64,000 nucleotides of DNA, taken from contig CACBYV010000005.1 in the NCBI GenBank assembly GCA_902543575.1, positions 1 through 64,000 on the forward strand, given 5' to 3'. The DNA comes from an uncultured Pelagibacteraceae bacterium. Its GTDB lineage: Bacteria; Pseudomonadota; Alphaproteobacteria; Pelagibacterales; Pelagibacteraceae. Below, piece by piece: positions 46,216-55,900 of this stretch. A program made the translations under genes and the position numbers. The number at the start of each line of letters is the position of its first letter. Positions within the stretch are counted from its first letter, which is position 1. The notes beneath the pieces were generated by a model. That model saw only the letters and a program-made list of their open reading frames with translations. It had not been told where the DNA came from and did no database searches.

Positions 46216-47007
46216 TTAATAGGCTTTAGATAATTCTGATTTAACTGTGCCTTTTAAATTTTCAACTGTATTTTTTGCACCCGCACTTATAAATCTGGAG
46301 TCTGCTCCAACTGTTACAAATTGAAAACCTTTTTCAATCATTTTTTTTGCATAGTCAGTACTTCCGTTATGAATTCCAGCAAATATATTGTTTTTTTTTG
46401 CATGCTCTAATATTCTAAGTATTTCTGAATAAGCTTTAGTATCTTCACCTTTATCAAAACCAGGCTTTTCTCCTATAGCCAAACTTAAATCAGCAGGCCC
46501 TATGTAAATACCATCAAGGCCTGGGGTACTCATAATTTCATCAAGATTTTCTAAAGCTTCTTTAGTTTCAATCATAGCCATTTTTAATATTTCATCGTTT
46601 GCATGATCTCCATAATCAGGACCTCCATAGATTAACCCTCTCATTGGACCAAAACTTCTATATCCATCTGGTGGATATTTACATGCTTGAACAAATCTTT
46701 CTGCTTCTTTTCGATTACTTACCATTGGGCAAATGATTCCATAACATCCAGCATCTAAAATTTTCATAATTTGACCAGGTTCATTCCAATTAACTCTTGC
46801 CAAAGGCACGACTTCTGTCGCTGAAATCACTTGCATCATTGGCATTGCATTCGTGTAATCAACGAGCCCGTGTTGCATATCAATTGTTAATGAGTCCCAT
46901 CCTTGTTGAGCCATTGTTTCTGCCGAAACAGTACTTGGAATTTGTAACCAACCATTGATTACAGCTTTGCCATTTTTAATTATTTCTTTGGCTTTATTTT
47001 TTCTCAT
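46216..47007 (-). CDS. HpcH/HpaI-family class II aldolase
   Basis: 263-residue metal-dependent aldolase of the HpaI/YfaU type. The catalytic His is in TIDMQHGLVDY (near 46), an Arg in PLARVNWNEPGQIMKILDAG, and the metal ligands are the Glu of MIETKEALEN and the Asp of IGPADLSLAIG. It cleaves 2-keto-3-deoxy acids to pyruvate plus an aldehyde. Between a 2-hydroxyacid dehydrogenase and an aldehyde dehydrogenase, it probably acts on a dehydrated sugar acid. Confidence 0.9.
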   Translation of the reverse strand: MRKNKAKEIIKNGKAVINGWLQIPSTVSAETMAQQGWDSLTIDMQHGLVDYTNAMPMMQVISATEVVPLARVNWNEPGQIMKILDAGCYGIICPMVSNRKEAERFVQACKYPPDGYRSFGPMRGLIYGGPDYGDHANDEILKMAMIETKEALENLDEIMSTPGLDGIYIGPADLSLAIGEKPGFDKGEDTKAYSEILRILEHAKKNNIFAGIHNGSTDYAKKMIEKGFQFVTVGADSRFISAGAKNTVENLKGTVKSELSKAY

Positions 47008-47011
47008 TTAC

Positions 47012-48454
47012 TCAGGTTTTTAGACCCATATGGGTATACTTTATATTCAGGTAATCTTTTATAGCCATAGATCCACCTTCACGACCGTAACCGGTTTGTT
47101 TTATTCCACCGAATGGAGCTTCAGCAACTGCAACTGCAGCTGTATTTACTGCTACACAACCGGTTTCCATCATCTCTGATGCTCTATTAGCTTTGTCCAT
47201 TGAGTTTGTATATAAATAGCTACAAAGTCCCAGGTCATTATTATTTGCTCTCTCTACTACTTCGTCAAAATCCTTGAAAGTTAAAACAGGTACTAAGGGA
47301 CCAAAAGGTTCTTCTTTCATAATTGTAAAATTATCCTGCACATCATCAAATACTGTTGGTTCAAAATAATAACCTTTATTAAATCCTGAAGGTCTACCCC
47401 CACCTAAAACAACTTTTGCACCTTCAGTCTTTGTAGTTTCGACTAATTTTTCAATTTCTTCCAAACGTTTTGCTGTTGTTAAAGGTCCTAAGTCAGTGCC
47501 TTCATCCATTCCATTTCCAATTTTTAATTTTTTTGCTCTATCAACAAAAGCATTTACAAATTCTTCTTTTCTTGTTTCTTGAATGTAAAACCTATTTGGA
47601 GATATACAAACTTGACCATTGTTACGAAATTTTGCTGTTATTGCCATATCTGCAACTTTATTCATGTCAACATCGTCAAATACTATAAATGGAGAATGAC
47701 CACTTAATTCCATTGTAACTCTTTGAACTTTATCTGCAGCTTTTTTAAGTATTAATTTTCCAACACGTGTTGAGCCAGTTATAGAAACTTTTTTTATTAT
47801 ATCTGATTCAAGTAATTCATTTGATATTTCAGCCGGGTCTCCAGATAATAAATTGACTACTCCATCAGGTACTCCAGCATCTTTACAAATATTTACAAGT
47901 TCCATAACTGCTCCAGGCGTAATTACATCTGGTTTACAAATAACTGAACAACCAGCAGCCAGTGCAGTTGAAATTTTTCTAGATGCTAAAACTATGGGAA
48001 AATTCCATGGCACAAGTGCTGCTACAACACCTACTGGCTGATAGTAAACATGAACTCTTGTTTCTGGAAATCTACTTTGTAATGTTTCACCATAAATTCT
48101 CTTAGTTTCTTCTGCATTCCATTCAAATATATCTGCTCCACCACCAACTTCTCCAATTGCTTCTTTAAGAGGTTTTCCAACTTCAAGTGTAAGCCATTTA
48201 GCTAATACATCTTTTCTTTCACGCATCAAATCTGCAATTTTTCTTATTACATAAGACCTCTGCCATGGAGTAGTATTTTTCCAAGTTTCGAGTCCTTTCT
48301 CTGCTGATTTTAATGCTTTTTGAACGTCAACAGACGATGCTTTTGATGCTTCTCCTAAAACTTCTTCTGTTGCTGGATTGATAACTTTATAAGTTTCTTT
48401 TTTTTCTGCTTGTTGCCACTGACCATTAATGAATTGACCAAAATTGCTATACAT
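47012..48454 (-). CDS. NAD(P)-dependent aldehyde dehydrogenase (succinate-semialdehyde type)
   Basis: 480 residues. The catalytic Cys is in FRNNGQVCISPNRF (near residue 283), the general base Glu in VTMELSGHSPFIVF, and the coenzyme fold includes VSITGSTRVGKLIL. Closest in style to succinate-semialdehyde or ketoglutarate-semialdehyde dehydrogenases. It is not the CoA-acylating IolA type on visible motifs. It is first in the minus-strand ALDH-aldolase-2HADH-pilin run, and divergent from iolD by 52 bases. Confidence 0.92.
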   Translation of the reverse strand: MYSNFGQFINGQWQQAEKKETYKVINPATEEVLGEASKASSVDVQKALKSAEKGLETWKNTTPWQRSYVIRKIADLMRERKDVLAKWLTLEVGKPLKEAIGEVGGGADIFEWNAEETKRIYGETLQSRFPETRVHVYYQPVGVVAALVPWNFPIVLASRKISTALAAGCSVICKPDVITPGAVMELVNICKDAGVPDGVVNLLSGDPAEISNELLESDIIKKVSITGSTRVGKLILKKAADKVQRVTMELSGHSPFIVFDDVDMNKVADMAITAKFRNNGQVCISPNRFYIQETRKEEFVNAFVDRAKKLKIGNGMDEGTDLGPLTTAKRLEEIEKLVETTKTEGAKVVLGGGRPSGFNKGYYFEPTVFDDVQDNFTIMKEEPFGPLVPVLTFKDFDEVVERANNNDLGLCSYLYTNSMDKANRASEMMETGCVAVNTAAVAVAEAPFGGIKQTGYGREGGSMAIKDYLNIKYTHMGLKT

Positions 48455-48506
48455 ATTTTTTAAATTGTGTTTAATTGTTAAAAGTTAAATATTTATATAT
48501 AGAATA

Positions 48507-50351
48507 ATGAAAAAAATAAAGCTCACTTGTGCACATGCAATAATAAAACATCTTATTGCTCAAAAAATTTTAATAGACGGTAAAAAAGAGCAGTTATTTG
48601 CTGGAGCTTTTGGTATTTTTGGACATGGCAATGTTGCTTGTTTAGGACAAGCTCTACAAGAAAATCAAGATAAATTACCAACTTATAGAGGACATCATGA
48701 GCAAAATATGGCTCTGACTGGAATAGCATATGCTAGAGCTAAAAGAAGAAAACAATTTTTTGTTGCAACTAGTTCAGTTGGGCCAGGATCTACAAATATG
48801 GTTACAGCCTCGGCAGTTGCTATGAGCAATAGACTTCCAATTTTATTTTTACCTGGAGATACATATGCAAACAGAATGCCTGACCCGGTTCTACAACAAG
48901 TAGAGCATTTTAATAATCCTGGCATTACTCAGAATGATGCATTCAAACCAGTAACAAAATATTTTGATAGAATTACAAGACCAGAACAAATCTTACAAAC
49001 ATTACCTCAAGCAATCCAAACAATGTTAGATCCAGCAGATTGTGGACCAGCTTGCTTATCATTATCACAAGATGTCCAAGGTGAAACATATGAATATCCT
49101 GAGGAATTTTTTAAAGAGAGAGTTCATAATATTAGACGACCAAGACCTGATGATTTTCAAATAAAACAAGCAGCAGAGCAAATTAAAAAATCTAAAAATC
49201 CTTTATTAATTTCAGGTGGAGGGGTTTTCTACTCTGATGCAATGGAAGATCTAAGTAATTTTGCAATTAAACACAATATACCAGTTACACAAACAGTTAT
49301 GGGCTACTCTACAATGAAGAGAGACCACTCTCATTTCTTAGGTCCCATAGGTGGTCTTGGTGGCAAAGCAGCAAATAATTTAGCAAAACAAACTGACCTA
49401 GCTATTGCTGTTGGAACAAAATTAGCTGATTTCACAACTGGGTCGTGGGCAAATTTTGAGAACCCAGACTTTTCACTTGTTAGTGTTAATGTCTCTAGAT
49501 TTGATGCTAGCAAACATTTGGCGCAATCAGTAATAGGTGATGCAAAAGTAAGCTTACAAGAGCTATCAAATGCCTTGGGAGATTGGAAAGCATCTGATGA
49601 ATGGCATAAAAAATCAAGAGATGAATTAAAAAATTGGAATGATTATGTAGATAAAGAAAGCGGTCCAACTAATCAAGAACTACCTAGTTATGCACATGCT
49701 GTAGGAGCAATATATCGTAATTCAGATCCAACGGACATTGCTGTTACTGCTGCAGGTGGATTAGTTGGAGAAGTTGTGCAAATTTGGAGGCCAAAAGAAT
49801 TAAATACACATGAAACCGAATGGGGTTTTAGCTGTATGAGTTATGAAATTTCTGGTGCATTAGGAGTTAAAATGGCAAACCCAGATAAAGAAGTAATAGC
49901 TTTTGTAGGAGATGGATCTTATTTACTTTTTAATTCAGATATTTATTCATCAGTTATAACAAATAATAAATTAATAATAGTTTTATGTGATAATGGAGGC
50001 CATGCCGTTATTAACAGGCTACAATTGTTTAAAGGCGGAAAAGAATTTAATTGTCTATTTAATAGTTCAAAAGCTCCAAATCTAGTCCCTGTTAATTTTG
50101 CTAAACATGCAGAGAGCATGGGTGCAAAATCTGAGGAGGTATCATCTATTTCTGAATTAGAGGAAGCATTTAAAAGAGCTAAAAAATCTGATGTAACTTA
50201 CTTAATTTCAATAAAAACTCATTCTTATGAGTGGTTAGAAGGATCTGCTTACTGGGAAAGTCCTACTTTAGAAATGCCATCAACAAAAGAAAATGAAGAG
50301 GCATTAAAACTTCATAAAGAAGGAAAATCAAAGCAAAGACAAGGTGTCTAA
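48507..50351 (+). CDS. iolD: 3D-(3,5/4)-trihydroxycyclohexane-1,2-dione hydrolase
   Basis: 614-residue thiamine-diphosphate enzyme that opens the inositol ring, third step of myo-inositol degradation. The ThDP-activating Glu is in YRGHHEQNMALTGIAYARAK, and the ThDP/metal motif is EVIAFVGDGSYLLFNSDIYS followed by LCDNGGHAVINRLQ. The middle FAD/UDP-like domain spans about 220-360. Length matches IolD, and iolE lies nearby. It precedes a Gfo/Idh pseudogene by 5 bases. Confidence 0.94.
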   Translation: MKKIKLTCAHAIIKHLIAQKILIDGKKEQLFAGAFGIFGHGNVACLGQALQENQDKLPTYRGHHEQNMALTGIAYARAKRRKQFFVATSSVGPGSTNMVTASAVAMSNRLPILFLPGDTYANRMPDPVLQQVEHFNNPGITQNDAFKPVTKYFDRITRPEQILQTLPQAIQTMLDPADCGPACLSLSQDVQGETYEYPEEFFKERVHNIRRPRPDDFQIKQAAEQIKKSKNPLLISGGGVFYSDAMEDLSNFAIKHNIPVTQTVMGYSTMKRDHSHFLGPIGGLGGKAANNLAKQTDLAIAVGTKLADFTTGSWANFENPDFSLVSVNVSRFDASKHLAQSVIGDAKVSLQELSNALGDWKASDEWHKKSRDELKNWNDYVDKESGPTNQELPSYAHAVGAIYRNSDPTDIAVTAAGGLVGEVVQIWRPKELNTHETEWGFSCMSYEISGALGVKMANPDKEVIAFVGDGSYLLFNSDIYSSVITNNKLIIVLCDNGGHAVINRLQLFKGGKEFNCLFNSSKAPNLVPVNFAKHAESMGAKSEEVSSISELEEAFKRAKKSDVTYLISIKTHSYEWLEGSAYWESPTLEMPSTKENEEALKLHKEGKSKQRQGV

Positions 50352-50356
50352 AATTC

Positions 50357-51510
50357 ATGAATAAAGTTTTTAAGGTTGGTCTCATAGGATGTGGCCATAT
50401 CGCAGAAACATATTTTAGGGGACACCAATATTTTAATAATTTCAAAATCGTTGCTTGTGCGGATATTAATCAAAAAGCAGCTGAAAAATGTGCGAAATTA
50501 TACAACATCAAATCAATGACTGTTAATGAAATACTAAAAGATAAAGATATAGAGGTAATTTTAAATTTAACAATTCCTCAATCACATTATTCTGTGTCAA
50601 AAAAAGTATTAAACGCAGGAAAGCATGTTTATTCAGAAAAACCATTAGCAACATACTTTCAAAAAGGAAAAGAGTTAGTGGCTTTGGCAAAACAAAAAAA
50701 ATTATACATTGGTAATGCGCCAGATACTTTTCTTGGAGGAGGTGGACAAAAAGCAAAGGAATTAATTGACTCTGATTTGATTGGACAAATCAAACTTGGA
50801 AATGCAATCTTTGCATTTCCTGGTGTTGAAAACTTTCATCCAAAACCAGAGTCTTGGTATAAAAAAGAGGGAGGACCGGTAATAGATATGGGTCCTTATT
50901 TTTTACAACACTTGTTAATCTTTTAGGGCCAGCTAAACAGGTGCAAGGAAGAACATTAACAGCATTTAAAAGAAGAAACTATAGAGCAGGTCCAAATAAA
51001 GGAAAAACATTCAAGGTTGAAACACCAACTACTTATTTAGCAACAATTCAATTTCATAATGAAGCAATTATTCAAGTCACTTTATCCTTTGATGTGATAA
51101 ATCATCAAAGAAATCATATGGAACTTTATGGAACTAAAGGATCAATTATTGTTCCTGATCCAAATATGTTTGGTGGATCTGTTTATATTTCTGTTACTGA
51201 AGGTGGTCGTTGGGGTGAACATAAAACCGATAAAATGCATTTAGGAAAAATAAATATTACATCTGCAAGCGGTAGATCCAATGAGTCACCAACAAATGCA
51301 AACTATAGAAGTGTTGGCATGTCTGAGATGTTGTATTCAATAGAAAAAAAGAAAAAACATCGATGTTCAGGAGAGCTATCTCTTCATGTTTTAGATATAA
51401 TTGAGTCTACTATGAAAGCCGCAACAACTGGAGTACCTCAAAAAATTAAAACTAAGTGTGAAAAACCAAAAAGATTTACAGAAGAAGAAGTAAAAAAAAT
51501 TCTCTTATAG
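50357..51510 (+). pseudogene. Gfo/Idh/MocA oxidoreductase with a single-base frameshift
   Basis: Two frames together encode one oxidoreductase of about 384 residues. The first part starts VGLIGCGHIAETYFRGHQYF, has the EKP motif HVYSEKPLATYF and continues to GPVIDMGPYF near 50900. Reading is then lost at a run of six T (50899-50904) and hits a TAG at 50924. The other frame picks up immediately as TTLVNLLGPAKQVQGRTLTA, the expected family sequence, and runs to the stop at 51510. One missing base restores the protein. It may be a sequencing or assembly error in a homopolymer, or a genuine recent inactivation. It sits between iolD and a 2-hydroxyacid dehydrogenase. Confidence 0.85.
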
Positions 51511-51513
51511 ATT

Positions 51514-52533
51514 ATGAAAGATATTGCAATTGTTGATCCATATCCAAGAACTATGCAGCTTATTTTTTCAAAACCAAAATTAAATGAGTTAAAAAATAAA
51601 TTTAAGCTTATTTTCGCACCAAAAATAAATAAACAGAAATTTTATATTAATAATATTCATAAAGCGAAATTTATAATTGGACAGCCCGATCTTCCTAAAT
51701 TTTTATTAATAAAAGCAAAAAAGTTGAAAGCAGTAATAAATGTCGAAAGCAACTTTTTAGATAATATGGATTATAATTATTGCTTTGATAAAGGTATTCA
51801 CGTTATTGCAACTTCACCTGTTTTCTCAAAACCAGTTGCAGAGATTGCACTTGGATTTACACTCTCTCTTCTTAGAAATATTCATGGAGCAAATCAGGAT
51901 TTCATTAATAAAAAGGAAAAGTATGGATTAGATGGAAATCTTAAGGCTTCATTGTTATCAGAAAAAAAAATTGGATTATTGGGATTTGGAGATTTAGGGA
52001 GAGCTTTGGTTCCATTATTGAAACCATTTTCGAGTAAAATAAATATCTATGATCCTTGGATACCAAACAAAAAAATAATTAATCAAGGATATAAACCAAT
52101 TACTTTAAAAAAAATGTTTAAAGAATGTGAAGTTATTTATGTACTTGCTGCAATTACTACAAAAAACAAAGGACTGATTGATAAAAAATTACTCAATCTT
52201 ATGAAATCAAACTCAATTTTTATACTAATGAGTAGAGCTGCAGTCGTTAATTTTAAAGATTTAAAAAATAGACTTAAAAAAGGTGATATTTATGCAGCAC
52301 TTGACGTTTTTCCCGAAGAACCAGTTAAAAAAAATGACCCAATAAGAAAATTAAAAAATGTTTTATTCTCAGCACATAGAGCGGGTGCTTTAGACGAGGC
52401 ATTCAAGGAAATGGGCAATATTGTTTTTGAAGACATGAAATTAATTTCAAAAAATCTTAATCCAAGATTTTGTAAAAAAGCTCTAAGAAAAACTGTTCAT
52501 CTTTTGAGATCAAAACCTGTTGCAATTAATTAA
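51514..52533 (+). CDS. D-isomer-specific 2-hydroxyacid dehydrogenase, diverged
   Basis: 339 residues. The NAD fold is KIGLLGFGDLGRALVPLLKP, and catalytic Arg, Glu and His are in ILMSRAAVVNF, FPEEPVKK and SAHRAGALDE. Some family positions are unusual: ATSPVFSKPVAEIALGFTLS replaces the usual block, and the N-terminal substrate domain is long and lysine-rich. It begins 3 bases after the Gfo/Idh pseudogene and ends 22 bases before the second ABC transporter operon. Probably NAD-linked oxidation or reduction of a hydroxy acid; substrate unknown. Confidence 0.85.
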   Translation: MKDIAIVDPYPRTMQLIFSKPKLNELKNKFKLIFAPKINKQKFYINNIHKAKFIIGQPDLPKFLLIKAKKLKAVINVESNFLDNMDYNYCFDKGIHVIATSPVFSKPVAEIALGFTLSLLRNIHGANQDFINKKEKYGLDGNLKASLLSEKKIGLLGFGDLGRALVPLLKPFSSKINIYDPWIPNKKIINQGYKPITLKKMFKECEVIYVLAAITTKNKGLIDKKLLNLMKSNSIFILMSRAAVVNFKDLKNRLKKGDIYAALDVFPEEPVKKNDPIRKLKNVLFSAHRAGALDEAFKEMGNIVFEDMKLISKNLNPRFCKKALRKTVHLLRSKPVAIN

Positions 52534-52555
52534 TTTTTTTTTTAATTTAAATTAA

Positions 52556-53305
52556 ATGACTTCAACAAATAAATTGCTCTTAGAGGCTAAAGGTATCACA
52601 AAGTATTTTGGAACAATAACTGCTTTAGAAAATGTAAATTTAAAAGTGCACGAAGGTGAATGTTTAGGTGTAGTAGGAGATAATGGTGCAGGCAAATCTA
52701 CACTAATGAAAGTTTTATCTGGTTTATACAAACCAAGTGCAGGTGCTTTATTTTTTGAGGGCAAAGAACATGTGTTAGATAGCCCAAAAGACTCTCAAAA
52801 TTTAGGCTTAGAAATGGTTTATCAAGATCTTGCATTGGCAGGTAATTTACCCATTGGAGAAAATATATTCTTAGGAAGAGAGCCTACAAAAAATATTGGC
52901 TTCTTAAAATTTCTAGATTTTAAAAAAATTCAAGAAATGACAAGCGCACACTTAGAGAAACTAAAAATAAATGTTAAAAGTGCTGATCAGAAAGTAGAGG
53001 AATTATCTGGAGGACAAAGACAAGCGGTTGCAATAGCTAGGTCAACAGCATTTAATGCTAAAGTTGTTATAATGGATGAACCAACTGCTGCTTTAGCAAT
53101 AAAAGAAGTTGGAAAAGTATTAGACTTAATTAACAAATTAAAAAGTACTGGCGTAGGTGTTATAGTAATAAGTCATAGAATGGATGATATTTTTACTGTT
53201 TGCGACCGAGTAATGGCACTTTTTCAAGGAACAAACTTTGCTGAGTCTCAATTAGATAAAACTTCAAGAGATGAAGTCATTGGTTGGATTATGGGAAAAA
53301 AATAA
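52556..53305 (+). CDS. CUT2 sugar ABC transporter ATP-binding protein (single-domain)
   Basis: 249 residues with one nucleotide-binding domain: Walker [15 protein letters not shown] (near 44), signature ELSGGQRQAVAIARS, Walker B KVVIMDEPTAALAI. RbsA-type ATPases normally have two fused domains; here only one, as in FrcA. First gene of a plus-strand ribose-like operon (ATPase, permease, binding protein, RbsD/FucU, ribokinase). The stop is followed after one base by the permease ATG. Confidence 0.93.
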   Translation: MTSTNKLLLEAKGITKYFGTITALENVNLKVHEGECLGVVGDNGAGKSTLMKVLSGLYKPSAGALFFEGKEHVLDSPKDSQNLGLEMVYQDLALAGNLPIGENIFLGREPTKNIGFLKFLDFKKIQEMTSAHLEKLKINVKSADQKVEELSGGQRQAVAIARSTAFNAKVVIMDEPTAALAIKEVGKVLDLINKLKSTGVGVIVISHRMDDIFTVCDRVMALFQGTNFAESQLDKTSRDEVIGWIMGKK

Positions 53306-53306
53306 A

Positions 53307-54320
53307 ATGGACGATAAGGAAAAAAAACAAGATAGCTTATACGTAAAACTTATTCCATATTTTGAAAAATACGGGATTTTACTATTATTAGTTATCATGA
53401 TCTTGGTAATGCATATTTTGCAACCAGATGTCTTCTTGTCATGGAGAAATGTAACAAACGTATTCAAACAAATATCTTGGCAATCAATGTTAGCTTTAGG
53501 TGTTTTTATGGTGATTGTGACTGCGGGTATAGATCTATCAGTTGGCTCAATAATGATGCTTTCATTGATGATTTTAGCAATAGTGGCTAAAGCTGGAGCA
53601 CCTTGGTTTATAGTTGTTCTAGTACCTTTATTTGCTGGATTTTTATGCGGGTTGATAAATGGTTTGGGGATAACACTTTTAAGAATGCCTCATCCTTTTA
53701 TAATGACTTTAGGAACTCTTTATATTTTTAGAGGAACAGGAAACTTAATATCAGGCGGAACACCCATAAGTGGATTTACCGATGAAGTTAGGTACTTAGG
53801 TCATGGTAGAATAGATCTTACTTGGTTAGGATTAGAGAAATCTCAATATCTCCCTGTAAGCTTAGTTTTAATCGCGGTTGTATATTTTGTTTTTTGGGTT
53901 TTCTTGAATCATAGTCGAACAGGAAAGTGGATTTATGCAATTGGTGGAAACCCAAGCGCAGCAAGAGCTTCAGGAATTAATGTTAATAAAATTTTAATAA
54001 TTGTTTATTCACTTTGTGGATTTTTATCAGGTATTGGGGCATTAATTTTAGCAGGAAGAACAGACTCTGGTTATCCTAATGCAGGATTACAATCTGAATT
54101 GGATGCTATCGCAGCATGTATAATTGGAGGAGCTAGTTTCTTTGGTGGTAGAGGAACAGTTCTTGGAGTTTTTGCCGGAGTGATGATTATGGGAATTTTA
54201 AGAAATGGACTTAATTTGATGGATGTAAGTTCTTTCTGGCAACAAGTATTGATTGGCTCGATCATTGTATTAGCAGTTTACGTGGATGTTTTAAGAAGAG
54301 ATTTCGGCACGAGGAAATAA
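53307..54320 (+). CDS. CUT2 sugar ABC transporter permease
   Basis: 337 residues from ATG 53307; an in-frame TTG at 53271 inside the ATPase gene is less likely. The BPD_transp_2 family is clear, with about ten hydrophobic helices. GIDLSVGSIMMLSLMILA and LDAIAACIIGGASFFGGRGT hold the conserved RbsC-type loops. It forms the channel with the neighbouring ATPase. A 107-base spacer with a candidate promoter follows, before the binding-protein gene. Confidence 0.93.
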   Translation: MDDKEKKQDSLYVKLIPYFEKYGILLLLVIMILVMHILQPDVFLSWRNVTNVFKQISWQSMLALGVFMVIVTAGIDLSVGSIMMLSLMILAIVAKAGAPWFIVVLVPLFAGFLCGLINGLGITLLRMPHPFIMTLGTLYIFRGTGNLISGGTPISGFTDEVRYLGHGRIDLTWLGLEKSQYLPVSLVLIAVVYFVFWVFLNHSRTGKWIYAIGGNPSAARASGINVNKILIIVYSLCGFLSGIGALILAGRTDSGYPNAGLQSELDAIAACIIGGASFFGGRGTVLGVFAGVMIMGILRNGLNLMDVSSFWQQVLIGSIIVLAVYVDVLRRDFGTRK

Positions 54321-54367
54321 ACACGTCAAAGTTGAATAGATGCTATCATAAGAGACCCTGTAAACAG

Positions 54368-54396
54368 TTGAATTTTTTTTAAAAATTTTATTAAAT
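54368..54396 (+). promoter_or_regulatory. Candidate internal promoter for the binding-protein gene
   Basis: TTGAAT (54368-54373), 17-base spacer, TTAAAT (54391-54396), in the 107-base gap between permease and binding-protein genes, followed by an AAAGGGGA Shine-Dalgarno close to the ATG at 54428. A private promoter would explain high expression of the binding protein when it is third in the operon. AT-rich sequence makes such matches easy, so confidence is low. Confidence 0.35.
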
Positions 54397-54427
54397 TAAG
54401 CTTTAATAATTATTAAAGGGGAAATTT

Positions 54428-55360
54428 ATGAGAGAACTATCAAGAAAAATTGTTGTTTTAGTATCAGCAATTTTTTTATCGATAAGCATGATTTCAGCTT
54501 CTTTTGCTGATGGTCATGGTAAAAAAATCTTGTTCAGTATTAAAGGTCCTGGGTCTGGAAATCCTTTCTGGGCTTCTGTTACAAAAGGTGCTGAAGAAGA
54601 AGCTAAAAAATTAGGTGTTAAGTTAATCTTGGTTGCGCCACCTCAAGAAGGTGATGTTCAAGCACAAATTAACCAAGTGGAAGACCAACTTGCTAAAGGT
54701 GTTGATGCTTTAGCTCTTGCACCAGGAGATCCAAATGCATTCGCTCCAATTGTAGATGACGCTATCAAAAGTGGTGTTCCAGTTGTATTCGTAGATACAA
54801 AAGGGATCAATGAAGGTGTTACTTTTATTGGAACTAACAATATGAATGGAGCAGAATTAGCTGCTAAATTCATTTGTGACAAAACTCCAAAAGGTTCAGA
54901 TGTTGCAATTTTGACTGGAATAGAGTCTCAATCAACAGCTTTACTAAGAAGAGACGGTGCAATTAAAGGATTTAAAAATTGCGGTTTAAATATAGTTGCT
55001 ACTCAAACAGCTGAGTGGGATACTGCAAAAGGTAGATCAGTTACTGAGTCTATTATTTTGAAAAATCCTAACATCAAAGCAATATTTGCTTCAAATGACA
55101 ATATGGGCTTAGGTGCTATGCAAGCTCTTAAAGATGCAGATATGAATGATGTTGTTGTTGTTGGTTTTGATGCAACTCCAGATGCTGCTACAAGTATCTT
55201 AAAAGGTGAAATGACTGCAACTATTGCTCAGTTCTCATATAACATGGGTGCTTACGGTGTTAAATATGCACTTGAGCTAGCTAATGGTGGAAGTATTGAT
55301 CCAAACATTGATACTGGAACACAACTAGTAACAAAAGAAAACGCTAACGATTTTAAATAA
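54428..55360 (+). CDS. CUT2 sugar ABC transporter substrate-binding protein (ribose-like)
   Basis: 310-residue Peripla_BP_4 protein. The signal peptide is residues 1-27 (hydrophobic core VVLVSAIFLSISMI, ends ASA or SFA). Ligand-binding features include KGPGSGNPFWASVTKGAEEE, LALAPGDPNAFAPIVDDAI and FASNDNMGLGAMQALKDADM, close to RbsB. Codon use is less AT-rich than flanking genes, suggesting strong expression. It is followed by a strong terminator, then rbsD/fucU and ribokinase, so ribose or another aldopentose is the best guess. Confidence 0.92.
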   Translation: MRELSRKIVVLVSAIFLSISMISASFADGHGKKILFSIKGPGSGNPFWASVTKGAEEEAKKLGVKLILVAPPQEGDVQAQINQVEDQLAKGVDALALAPGDPNAFAPIVDDAIKSGVPVVFVDTKGINEGVTFIGTNNMNGAELAAKFICDKTPKGSDVAILTGIESQSTALLRRDGAIKGFKNCGLNIVATQTAEWDTAKGRSVTESIILKNPNIKAIFASNDNMGLGAMQALKDADMNDVVVVGFDATPDAATSILKGEMTATIAQFSYNMGAYGVKYALELANGGSIDPNIDTGTQLVTKENANDFK

Positions 55361-55379
55361 TCATTAGTCTATAACATTT

Positions 55380-55416
55380 AAAAAAGGGTGGAATTTTTAT
55401 TCCACCCTTTTTTTTT
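55380..55416 (+). terminator. Intrinsic terminator after sugar-binding-protein gene
   Basis: GGGTGGAAT (55386-55394) pairs with ATTCCACCC (55399-55407), TTTT loop, flanked by A-run and nine T. A textbook rho-independent terminator 19 bases after the stop. It separates the binding protein from rbsD/fucU and rbsK, which must be read through or have a promoter in the remaining 18 bases. Confidence 0.93.
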
Positions 55417-55434
55417 ATGTAATATAATCTTTTA

Positions 55435-55896
55435 ATGTTAATAAATATTAACCCAGTTTTAAGCCCTGATTTACTTTTTCATTTAAGATCTATGGGTCAT
55501 GGTGAGAAAATTATTCTTGCTGATGCTAATTTTCCCGCAAACTCTATGAACAAGAATGTAATACGATTAGATGGGGTAGATATTAAAAGTGCAGCAAATG
55601 CAATTTTATCTGTTTTTCCATTAGATAGTTTTATCGTATCACAAGGGGGCTCACCTGCACTTAGAATGGAAGTAGATGATAAACCAGAGGAACTAACTGA
55701 AACTCATAAAGAATTTATTGAAGCAGTAAAAAATAATTCTGGTCCCCAATGGAAAGTTGGATCAATTTCAAGACAAAATTTTTATGAAGAAGCAAAAAAA
55801 GCATATTGTATTGTAACCACTACAGATGCTCGACCTTTTGGATGTTTTATTATTACTAAAGGAGTTATTCTTCCTGACGGTAAAGTCTGGTCTTAA
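55435..55896 (+). CDS. RbsD/FucU-family sugar mutarotase
   Basis: 153-residue anomer-converting enzyme, speeding equilibration of the pyranose or furanose forms of a sugar before phosphorylation. The block LRSMGHGEKIILADANFP (near residue 20) with the catalytic His, and TDARPFGCFIITKGVI at the end, are FucU/RbsD signatures. Next to a ribokinase it may act on ribose, but the length is closer to FucU, so fucose is possible. Confidence 0.9.
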   Translation: MLININPVLSPDLLFHLRSMGHGEKIILADANFPANSMNKNVIRLDGVDIKSAANAILSVFPLDSFIVSQGGSPALRMEVDDKPEELTETHKEFIEAVKNNSGPQWKVGSISRQNFYEEAKKAYCIVTTTDARPFGCFIITKGVILPDGKVWS

Positions 55897-55900
55897 TTAA

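Noticed and set aside
53271..53306. TTG start of the second permease inside the ATPase gene
   Set aside because: The ATG at 53307 directly after the ATPase stop gives the normal N terminus.
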